Under the pieces are notes generated by a model. The model saw only the letters and a list, made by a program, of their open reading frames with translations. It was not told where the DNA came from and made no database searches. The translations under genes and the position numbers were made by a program. Shown here piece by piece: positions 6,576-12,190 of a stretch of DNA of 12,190 bases. Within the stretch, counting starts at the first letter, position 1; each line of letters opens with the position of its first letter. The DNA is from Wenzhouxiangella sp. (GTDB lineage: Bacteria; Pseudomonadota; Gammaproteobacteria; Xanthomonadales; Wenzhouxiangellaceae): NCBI GenBank assembly GCA_007123575.1, contig SKKV01000307.1, forward strand, positions 1 through 12,190. Reading direction: 5' to 3'.

Positions 6576-6712
6576 CGCGCATTCCGCTGTCGACGACAAC
6601 GCTCCGAACAGTAGCGCACCTCGTCCCAGCAATCACGCCATTTCTTGCGCCAGGCGAACGGGCGCTGGCAGACGGGGCAGGTTTTGGTGGGGAGGTCGGA
6701 TTTTTTCACCAC
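6572..6712 (-). CDS. DUF2256 small zinc-ribbon protein
   Basis: A 46-residue protein read on the - strand. It contains KKSDLPTKTC, the pair C12/C15 (CPVC), the aromatic-basic stretch FAWRKKWRDCWDEVRYC, and the pair C35/C39. The four paired cysteines, with C28 in addition, form a likely zinc-binding ribbon or treble clef. This matches the DUF2256 family, which as I recall is often encoded beside photolyase-like genes. Its biochemical role is unknown. Its TGA overlaps the photolyase ATG (ATGA), which implies translational coupling. The start is uncertain. Adjacent GTG codons at 6712 and 6709 are the only ordinary starts in frame before a stop. An ATG at 6737 would be in frame only if the seven-C tract at 6725-6731 had one base fewer. 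No clear ribosome site is seen. Confidence 0.85.
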   Translation of the reverse strand: MVKKSDLPTKTCPVCQRPFAWRKKWRDCWDEVRYCSERCRRQRNAR

Positions 6713-6760
6713 GCCATTGTCGGCGGGGGGGTGTCATGGCGGGGTAGAGGGCTTAGAAAT

Positions 6761-6859
6761 ATCGGTTTCAGGTTTCAGGTTTCAGGTTTCAGGTTTCAGG
6801 CTGGGAGACCAGGTTGCAAAAACAAGCATTTCCGTGTCTTCCGTGTTTTCCGTGGTTAG
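6761..6859. repeat. Composite tandem repeat, copy B
   Basis: Five perfect GGTTTCA units (6764-6798) lead into GGCTGGGAGACC (6799-6810). A spacer with TTGCAAAAACAAGC follows, then three TTCCGTG units (about 6830-6854) ending in CGTGGTTA. It has the same parts, order and orientation as 4946-5019 but more units, so the tandem parts expand and contract. It fills most of the gap 6713-6886 between the DUF2256 start and the PLP enzyme stop. The remainder of that gap is unremarkable, apart from the G7 tract noted with the DUF2256 gene. Confidence 0.8.
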
Positions 6860-6886
6860 ATGGTTTTTCTTATCCCCTCGTCCCTT

Positions 6887-7882
6887 CTATCGCGACGCTG
6901 CCACGAACTGATCGATATCCACGTTGCCGCCGGTCAGGATGATCCCGACCTTCTTGCCGCGGGCGTCAAACTTGCCTTCCAGCAAAGCCGCCAGAGGCAC
7001 GGCGCAGGAGGGCTCGATGATGATTTTCATTCTGGACCAGACTTCGCGAGTGGTATTGATAATGACCTGCTCGGAGACGGTGACGATGTCGTCGACGTGG
7101 CGCTGGATGACAGCGAAGTTGAGCACGCCCAGGGTGGTGCGCAGGCCATCGGCAATGGTCTGGGTCGATGCCGCCGGCTCGATCTTGCCGGAGCGGAACG
7201 AGCGGGCAGCATCATCGGCGTTGGCGGGCTCGGCACCAACAACCCGTATGGCCGGTTTGAGATGGCGTGCAGCAATGGCCGTGCCGGCCAGCAAGCCGCC
7301 GCCGCCCACCGGGGCCATGATGACGTCCAGATCGGGTACGTCCTCAAGCAGCTCCAGCGCAGCCGTGCCCTGGCCGGCGATGATATCGGGATGGTCGTAA
7401 GGGGGGATCTCGTGGTAACCATGCTGCTCAATCAGTTTCCGCACGGCCGCATCACGGGTAGCGATACCGGGGTCGCATAGCACCACTTCTGCTCCGTAAC
7501 CACGTACCGCTTCCAGCTTTACCCGGGCCGAGTCTTTCGGCATCACCACCACGGCCTTCAACCCATTCATTGCCGCGGCCAGGGCCACAGCCTGACCGTG
7601 GTTGCCGGACGAGTGAGTCACAATGCCACGCCGTGCCTGATCCGGCGTCAATGCTCGGATGGCGTTGCACGCGCCGCGAAACTTGAACGCGCCTACCTTC
7701 TGAAAGTTCTCGGATTTGAAATGGAGCTCGGCGCCAGTGCGGTGGTTGAAATGGCTTGAGGTCAGCACCGGCGTGCGATGGGCCAGACCAGCTATTCGTT
7801 TCGCTGCAGCGTGGATGGCCGCAAGATCCGGCAGACCGGTTTCCTGGTCCAGGTTCGTTTCTGAGTTTGTGTCGGGCTTCAT
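6887..7882 (-). CDS. Serine racemase / threonine-serine dehydratase family PLP enzyme
   Basis: A 331-residue fold-type II pyridoxal-phosphate enzyme without a C-terminal ACT regulatory domain. K67 in FKFRG is the Schiff-base lysine, SSGNHGQ (91-97) binds substrate, GGGG (193-196) cradles the cofactor phosphate, and TGGN is at 317-320. The second Ser, S92, matches the catalytic Ser84 of mammalian serine racemase, where TdcB-type threonine dehydratases have Ala. E218, A222 and D224 match the racemase Mg/Ca site. I therefore favour an enzyme that racemises and dehydrates serine, with threonine dehydratase as the alternative. In-frame starts also exist at 7906 (ATG), 7921 (ATG, with GAAGA upstream) and 7939 (GTG). 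I choose 7882 because the enzyme core starts soon after and the upstream residues look unlike the family. It is transcribed divergently from the kelch gene. Confidence 0.88.
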   Translation of the reverse strand: MKPDTNSETNLDQETGLPDLAAIHAAAKRIAGLAHRTPVLTSSHFNHRTGAELHFKSENFQKVGAFKFRGACNAIRALTPDQARRGIVTHSSGNHGQAVALAAAMNGLKAVVVMPKDSARVKLEAVRGYGAEVVLCDPGIATRDAAVRKLIEQHGYHEIPPYDHPDIIAGQGTAALELLEDVPDLDVIMAPVGGGGLLAGTAIAARHLKPAIRVVGAEPANADDAARSFRSGKIEPAASTQTIADGLRTTLGVLNFAVIQRHVDDIVTVSEQVIINTTREVWSRMKIIIEPSCAVPLAALLEGKFDARGKKVGIILTGGNVDIDQFVAASR

Positions 7883-7951
7883 GGCTTCAGCATATCGGAT
7901 TGCCATAAACCAGGGAACCATACCTATCTTCGAGTCCACGCATTGAGTTAC

Positions 7952-7979
7952 TTGACATCTACTAATTTTATCGTACTAT
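7952..7979 (+). promoter_or_regulatory. Sigma-70-like promoter for the kelch gene
   Basis: A perfect -35 hexamer TTGACA (7952-7957) is followed, after 16 bases, by TACTAT (7974-7979), which matches four of six -10 consensus positions. The surrounding stretch is markedly AT-rich compared with the rest of the window. Transcription would begin near 7986 and give a leader of about 35 bases, with a strong GAGGGAG ribosome site at 8008-8014, six bases before the ATG at 8021. On the other strand, a TAAAAT-like -10 overlaps the same region and could serve the divergent PLP enzyme, but its -35 is poor. Confidence 0.65.
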
Positions 7980-7991
7980 TTGTTTAGTAGA
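7958..7991. promoter_or_regulatory. Inverted repeat overlapping the promoter, possible operator
   Basis: TCTACTAA (7958-7965) and TTAGTAGA (7984-7991) are perfect reverse complements separated by 18 bases. One arm lies in the spacer next to the -35 and the other covers the expected transcription start, so a dimeric regulator bound here would block the promoter. Eight-base matches in AT-rich DNA can arise by chance, and no regulator gene is adjacent. Confidence 0.4.
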
Positions 7992-8020
7992 AATCACGTG
8001 CCTTAACGAGGGAGCTTGCC

Positions 8021-9841
8021 ATGCCAGCCCTGATCAATCGCTCGTTCTTTATCCTGTTGCCCTGCCTGATTCTCCACTTTTGCAGCCTGGAAACTGCGCT
8101 CGCCCACCCCACGGAAGATGATGATCATCACCATGGCGGCTCGGTAATCAGTATTGGCCACACCGCCCACTGGTACGATCCAGAACGCGCGGGTGAGGGC
8201 TGGTCTCTTGAAATCCTCCAGGATCAGGGCGCGTTCGTCTACTGGTTTACCTACGATGAATTTGGCCAGCAGCGCTGGCTGGTTGCCCACGGCAATATCA
8301 TCAATGGCCAAACGATAGAGTTCCCGGAGTTGCTGGCGGGCTCGGGCGGGCAGTTTGGGCCCGATTTCGATCCCGACCAGGTGGTGCTCGACGTCGTTGG
8401 CTCGGCCAGCTTCCACTTTGAAGATTGCGATCATGGCCACGCCGAGTTCGACGTCTACGGCGATCAGTTCGAGGTCGCGCTCAGGCGCGTCAATCGCAGC
8501 ATGCTGATCGACTGTAATCCCCCTGAGGATGCCATTGACGACGAACGCGGTCTGCAAACGGGCAGCTGGGTTGATCCGTCACAGGCCGGCCAGGGTTACA
8601 CCATGCAGTGGATGACCAACGGACTGGCCCTGGTTACCTGGTTCAGCTATGACAGTGTCGGCAACCCGTACTGGATGCAGGGCATCGGTGAAAAGATCGA
8701 TGGTGAGCTGTTCTTCGACGACATCTACAGCACCATCGGGCCACGCTTCGGCCCGGATTTCGATACCAGCGAGCTTGAGCTCGTACCCTGGGGTACGCTG
8801 AGCATGCAGCTGGAATGCCTTGACGGCGAGGCCGTCTATGATTCGACGATAGAAGAGTTCGGCTTCGGCGACTTCACGCTTGAGCGACTGACCATTCCGG
8901 TCGGATTGAACTGCCCGGATGAAGAAGAGCCGCCGCCATCTATCATGTCCGAGGCACGCTGGGATGTTCGAACATCCACGGGCGGACCGACCATTTCTGA
9001 GATGCCCGGGGCGGCACTTGGCGACTACATTTATCTGGCCGGCGGATTGAACGGGCCCGGCAATTTCAGTCCTCGAACCTGGCGTTTTCATCCGGGCAGT
9101 GGCCAATGGACTCAGTTGGCGAATCTGCCCGGCACCCGCGATCACGGCATGATGGTGGCGCACGGTGGCCACCTGTACAAGTTCGGGGGATACTTCAACT
9201 TCACCTTGGCAGGCTCAACCAACACCGCCTGGCGGTTTGATCCAGGGGTAAATGCCTGGACCTCGGTCGCCAGAATGCCGGGAAATCGCTCGGCAGGAGC
9301 CGCCGTTTCCCTGGGTGAGCACATTTACGTCACCGGTGGGATCAACACCAGCGGCGAAACCATCTACCGTTATACACCGGCCAGCGATAGCTGGACGGTG
9401 CTACCCATTTCCGATCCCTGGCCTCGCGACCACTCGCATGCCGTTGCTTACCAGGGCGAAATCTGGATCATGGGAGGTCGGCGGTTGAACCAGGGCGGCC
9501 ACGGACTCGTCACCATTTTCAACCCGGAGACGGGAGAAAGCCGCCCGGGCCCGGAAATGCGCGCACCGCGCAGCGGCTTCGCCTCGGGGGTGTACAAAGA
9601 CCACATTATCGTGGCTGGCGGCGAGCTGTTTACCCCAATGATGGTAGTGGGTTCAGCCGAGGCCTATTCCCCCGAGACCGGCTGGCAGTTTCTGCCTGAT
9701 CTGCCTGTACCGGTACACGGACCGGGCAGCGCCAGCAGGGATGACGGTTTTTATGTCATGGCAGGATCAGGCATCGTCAACGAAGTTTATGGCATCGATG
9801 TCATCCAAAAACTTTACGTGCCGGGTCACGAACACGACTGA
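8021..9841 (+). CDS. Secreted protein with two tandem WYDP/WVDP modules and a six-blade kelch propeller
   Basis: A 606-residue exported protein. Residues 1-28 are a signal peptide (ALA cleavage), followed by an Asp/His-rich stretch DDDHHHGG (33-40). Two homologous modules follow at about 45-165 and 178-298. Each has W(Y/V)DP, a G(E/Q)G motif, WF(T/S)YD, an FGPDFD motif (112-117 and 243-248), and two cysteines (C136/C165 and C266/C298) that may form disulfides. After an acidic-proline linker (299-306) come six kelch-type blades, marked by Gly pairs at 340, 389, 439, 485 and 533 and by AGS at 581-583. That is enough for a closed propeller. Kelch propellers usually bind proteins or carbohydrates; no catalytic role can be assigned. 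It has its own promoter and a strong GAGGGAG ribosome site, and is not obviously in an operon with its neighbours. Confidence 0.85.
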   Translation: MPALINRSFFILLPCLILHFCSLETALAHPTEDDDHHHGGSVISIGHTAHWYDPERAGEGWSLEILQDQGAFVYWFTYDEFGQQRWLVAHGNIINGQTIEFPELLAGSGGQFGPDFDPDQVVLDVVGSASFHFEDCDHGHAEFDVYGDQFEVALRRVNRSMLIDCNPPEDAIDDERGLQTGSWVDPSQAGQGYTMQWMTNGLALVTWFSYDSVGNPYWMQGIGEKIDGELFFDDIYSTIGPRFGPDFDTSELELVPWGTLSMQLECLDGEAVYDSTIEEFGFGDFTLERLTIPVGLNCPDEEEPPPSIMSEARWDVRTSTGGPTISEMPGAALGDYIYLAGGLNGPGNFSPRTWRFHPGSGQWTQLANLPGTRDHGMMVAHGGHLYKFGGYFNFTLAGSTNTAWRFDPGVNAWTSVARMPGNRSAGAAVSLGEHIYVTGGINTSGETIYRYTPASDSWTVLPISDPWPRDHSHAVAYQGEIWIMGGRRLNQGGHGLVTIFNPETGESRPGPEMRAPRSGFASGVYKDHIIVAGGELFTPMMVVGSAEAYSPETGWQFLPDLPVPVHGPGSASRDDGFYVMAGSGIVNEVYGIDVIQKLYVPGHEHD

Positions 9842-9891
9842 CGCGATGCTGATACAGTGACCACCCTTTCCATGACGGGTAGTCAAAGCGG

Positions 9892-10881
9892 ATGCAATCG
9901 ATCAAGGCACAGTACGAGGAACGCGGCAGCGAGCCACATAAACTGATCAAAGCCGTCTCTTTCGACACGCCGGAACCAGGCCAAGGCGAGGTATTGGTAG
10001 AGCTGCTGGCAGCACCCATCAACCCTTCCGACCTGCTGACGCTGACCGGTGACTACGGTGTGCTGCCGGACCTGCCAGCCACCGGCGGCAACGAAGGCGT
10101 CGGCAAGGTCAGCAAGCTGGGCGCGGAAGTCAGCGGCCTGGAAGTCGGTCAGATGGTGTTGCTGCCGATTGGCTGCGGCACCTGGTGCTCACACCTGGTT
10201 GCCTCGGCGAAAGACCTGATTCCCCTGCCCGGACAAGCCGACCCGCTGCAGCTGTCCATGCTCACCATCAATCCGCCAACGGCCTCCTTGCTGCTCAGTG
10301 AAGTGGTCGACTTGCAGCGCGGCGAATGGGTGATCCAGAACGCGGCTAATTCCGCGGTTGGTGGATACCTGGTCCAGCTGGCCGCCGAGCGCGGCCTGAA
10401 GACGGTCAATGTCGTGCGCCGGGAGGCCGCAAGGGCCGCAGTCGAGAAACAGGGCGCTGATGTTGTTCTGGTCGATGGGCCGGACTTGGCCGACCAGGTC
10501 GCAGCGGCGACAGGCAAGGCCAAGATTCGCTTGGGCATTGATGCCATTGGCGGCGAAGCGACCGAGCGCCTGGCCGCCTGCCTGGCTTTCGGCGGCACGG
10601 TGGTCAACTACGGCATGATGAGCGGCGAGCCCTGCCAGGTGTCACCCGGGCAGCTGATCTTTCGCGGCATCACGCTGACCGGCTTCTGGCTGGCGAGCTG
10701 GTTCCGCCAGGCATCACCTGAAGCCCAGCAGCAGCTGTTCGGCGAGCTGATCGGCAAGATCGCCGCCGGCAAGCTCAGCGCGCCAGTGGCCAAAACATAC
10801 CCCTTGTCCCAGGTCAGCGAAGCCGTGCACGCCGCCAGCCTGGGCGAGCGCGAAGGCAAGATCCTGTTGACCCCCGGGTGA
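9892..10881 (+). CDS. MDR-family enoyl-thioester reductase-like oxidoreductase
   Basis: A 329-residue medium-chain dehydrogenase/reductase, closest by eye to the mitochondrial 2-enoyl thioester reductase (MECR/Etr1) group. These enzymes use NADPH to reduce trans-2-enoyl-CoA or -ACP. INPSDLLTLTGDYG (43-56) places Y55 where the catalytic Tyr of Etr1 lies. INPPTASLLL (126-135) is another MECR-like motif. NAANSAVGGYL (150-160) is the nucleotide-binding turn, and the Arg pair at 176-177 could favour NADPH. No structural-zinc cysteine cluster is seen, which fits the zinc-free branch. A quinone-oxidoreductase relative is the alternative. It lies 50 bases after the kelch gene with a weak ribosome site. 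Its TGA (10879-10881) overlaps a possible GTG start of the patatin gene, so the two are likely coupled. Confidence 0.82.
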   Translation: MQSIKAQYEERGSEPHKLIKAVSFDTPEPGQGEVLVELLAAPINPSDLLTLTGDYGVLPDLPATGGNEGVGKVSKLGAEVSGLEVGQMVLLPIGCGTWCSHLVASAKDLIPLPGQADPLQLSMLTINPPTASLLLSEVVDLQRGEWVIQNAANSAVGGYLVQLAAERGLKTVNVVRREAARAAVEKQGADVVLVDGPDLADQVAAATGKAKIRLGIDAIGGEATERLAACLAFGGTVVNYGMMSGEPCQVSPGQLIFRGITLTGFWLASWFRQASPEAQQQLFGELIGKIAAGKLSAPVAKTYPLSQVSEAVHAASLGEREGKILLTPG

Positions 10882-10895
10882 ATCGGGATGGCACG

Positions 10896-11795
10896 ATGAA
10901 AACCCTGCTCGTGATACTCGCTGGCGGGCTGCTGATTTTTTCCGAGGCGATGGCAGATGATTGTCCGACGCCATCTATCGGCCTGGCGCTTGGCTCTGGC
11001 GGCGCCGCCGGGCTGGCCCATATCGCCATGCTGGGGGTTTTCGAAGAGCTTGATCTGCAACCGAAACAATTGGCCGGCACCAGTATCGGCGCCATCATTG
11101 CCGTCATGCACGCGGCCGAACTGGACTCGGCCGCCATCCGCGACTTTTTCAAGGAGTTCGGCGGATCGGCGCTGGACCCCCTGTCCGGTTTGGGCGATGG
11201 CGACAATGGGCCGGATTGGCGCGACCTGCTGGATATCAACTTCAATGAAGGTGGGCTGTTCGATGCCGGGCCCTTCCTGGAGTTCCTTGGCGAGCAGTTC
11301 GATGCCCGCGAATTCGAAGCGCTGGCCGTGCCAGTCAAGGTCGTGGCAACCGATTACTACAGCGGCCAATCCCATGTTTTCGACAGCGGCGAACTGATGC
11401 CTGCGATCCGCGCCAGCATGGCAGTTCCTGGCCTGTTCAAGCCGGTCAAGATGGACGGCAAGCTGCTGATCGACGGCGGCACATCCAATCCCCTGCCGCA
11501 TGACCTGCTTGAAGACGTGGACCTGGTGGTGGCCGTCGACGTGACCGGCTCGCGACCCAAAAGCGATGACGACCAGCCCGGCTTGACCGACCTGCTGTTC
11601 AAGAGTTTCGAAATCATGCAGCAGTCCATCATTCGCGCCCGCAACGCCATTCAATCGCCGGATATCTTCATCGAGGTAGCAGCCGAGGATATTCGGCTGA
11701 TGCATTTCGACCGAGTTGACGAGGTCATCGAACAAAGTCAGGCGGCTGCCGATGAGCTGCGTGAAGCGCTGCGCGAGCACCTGTCGTGCGACTGA
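10896..11795 (+). CDS. Exported patatin-like phospholipase
   Basis: A 299-residue patatin-fold lipid acyl hydrolase. Residues 1-20 look like a signal peptide (MKTLL..., AMA cleavage), which places it in the periplasm or outer membrane. The catalytic dyad is visible: S63 in GTSIGA (61-66) and D193 in DGG (193-195). The oxyanion-hole loop is GSGGAAG (33-39), whereas most relatives have an Arg just before the last Gly. The likely reaction is release of fatty acids from phospholipids or other acyl lipids. I start at 10896 because the leader begins there and GGGA (10885-10888) lies seven bases upstream. A GTG at 10878 overlapping the previous stop would add six residues before the leader. There is no C-terminal outer-membrane domain of the PlpD type. 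It is followed after 20 bases by a phospholipase D-like gene. Confidence 0.88.
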   Translation: MKTLLVILAGGLLIFSEAMADDCPTPSIGLALGSGGAAGLAHIAMLGVFEELDLQPKQLAGTSIGAIIAVMHAAELDSAAIRDFFKEFGGSALDPLSGLGDGDNGPDWRDLLDINFNEGGLFDAGPFLEFLGEQFDAREFEALAVPVKVVATDYYSGQSHVFDSGELMPAIRASMAVPGLFKPVKMDGKLLIDGGTSNPLPHDLLEDVDLVVAVDVTGSRPKSDDDQPGLTDLLFKSFEIMQQSIIRARNAIQSPDIFIEVAAEDIRLMHFDRVDEVIEQSQAAADELREALREHLSCD

Positions 11796-11815
11796 ACCGG
11801 CATGGCTGAAATGAG

Positions 11816-12190
11816 GTGGTAAACGCGCGCTTGAACTGGCGGTTTGTACCGGTTCTGTTGCTGCTGGGCTGGATCTTAATGGCTATTTGGCACCTGGCCA
11901 AGCCGGTGCCGGAAGGTCTGGATCTGACCGGCCCGGTACGGGCGGTCAATTCCGTCGATTTCATCGCCGATGAAACCTGGGTGGACGCCAACGGCAAAAG
12001 CCAACTGGACCATCGCATTTTCGACAAGAAGCTGGCCCTGATTGCCCAGGCCGAGCGGTTTATTCTGGTCGATTTCTTTCTATTCAATGATTTCGCCGGC
12101 GATCCCGATGGCGAGGACATGCGCGCACTATCCCGGGAGCTGGCCGAGGCCCTGATCCAGCGCAAACAAGCCCGGCCGGAGCTGGAAATC
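11816..12190 (+). CDS. Phospholipase D-like membrane-anchored protein (3' end outside window)
   Basis: One frame is open from 11816 to the right edge (125 codons). After a short basic start it has a single hydrophobic anchor (RFVPVLLLLGWILMAIWHL), then a soluble region. That region contains HRIFDKKLALIAQAERFILV and DFFLFNDF, which resemble the start of the phospholipase D/cardiolipin synthase fold. The catalytic HxK motifs would lie beyond the window, so the family call is tentative. Possible starts are GTG 11816, TTG 11831 (with GAGGTGG at 11814-11820) and ATG 11879. The ribosome-site position slightly favours TTG, and I report the longest. It follows the patatin gene after 20 bases, so a lipid-remodelling operon is plausible. 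The antisense frame here is a shadow. Confidence 0.65.
   Translation, partial: MVNARLNWRFVPVLLLLGWILMAIWHLAKPVPEGLDLTGPVRAVNSVDFIADETWVDANGKSQLDHRIFDKKLALIAQAERFILVDFFLFNDFAGDPDGEDMRALSRELAEALIQRKQARPELEI

Noticed and set aside
6563..6911. + strand frames running through copy B of the tandem repeat
   Set aside because: They translate the tandem 7-mers into repeated FQVSGFR-type peptides and overlap the - strand DUF2256 gene. This is repeat DNA read as protein.
8003..8557. - strand frame covering the kelch gene start and leader
   Set aside because: It would run across the promoter leader and signal peptide of a strongly supported secreted protein and has no domain features.
10608..11780. 390-codon - strand open frame opposite the oxidoreductase and patatin genes
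   Set aside because: It spans two well-supported + strand genes with visible catalytic motifs. It is an antisense by-product of GC-rich codon use.

Overview
The window is a GC-rich, gene-dense stretch of a bacterial chromosome. I count eleven complete genes and two cut by the window edges. The gene families (periplasmic CuNIR-like protein with a cytochrome c, S1/P1 nuclease, a lone CbiM-like membrane protein, tandem 'WYDP/WVDP' secreted modules) and the Shine-Dalgarno sites suggest a free-living gammaproteobacterium, perhaps near Chromatiales, Xanthomonadales or Wenzhouxiangella. That placement is inference from gene content, not a measured phylogeny. No tRNA, rRNA, CRISPR array or transposase was seen.

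Layout. (1) Positions 1-2162, + strand: the tail of an unidentified upstream reading frame overlaps a secreted class I c-type cytochrome. This is followed by a 543-residue periplasmic three-cupredoxin protein related to copper nitrite reductase (NirK). The last two probably form an electron-transfer pair. (2) Positions 2163-2460: a non-coding block packed with hairpins and an imperfect direct repeat, ending in a textbook UUCG-loop terminator. (3) Positions 2461-3988, + strand: a tight three-gene unit with an EF-hand protein, a glutathione S-transferase and a CbiM-like membrane protein. (4) Positions 4002-7882, - strand: an S1/P1-type secreted nuclease; a photolyase/cryptochrome-family flavoprotein overlapped by a tiny DUF2256 zinc-ribbon gene; and a serine racemase/dehydratase-type PLP enzyme. 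The DUF2256-photolyase pair is flanked by two same-orientation copies of a composite short tandem repeat. (5) Positions 7883-8020: a divergent AT-rich control region with a good sigma-70-like promoter and an overlapping inverted repeat. (6) Positions 8021-12190, + strand: a secreted two-module plus six-blade kelch protein, then a probable lipid-related unit of an enoyl-thioester reductase-like MDR enzyme, an exported patatin-like phospholipase, and the start of a membrane-anchored phospholipase D-like protein that runs off the window.

The most interesting item is the NirK-like protein. It keeps the ligands of both copper sites by alignment, except that the type 1 axial Met is replaced by Gln. 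Both second-sphere catalytic residues of nitrite reductases (Asp98 and His255 in Alcaligenes numbering) are replaced by Ser and Val. With its own C-terminal blue-copper domain and an adjacent cytochrome c, it may be a copper enzyme of altered chemistry. The photolyase-family protein also departs from the classical residues beside the flavin. Residue assignments come from alignment by eye against remembered family sequences.
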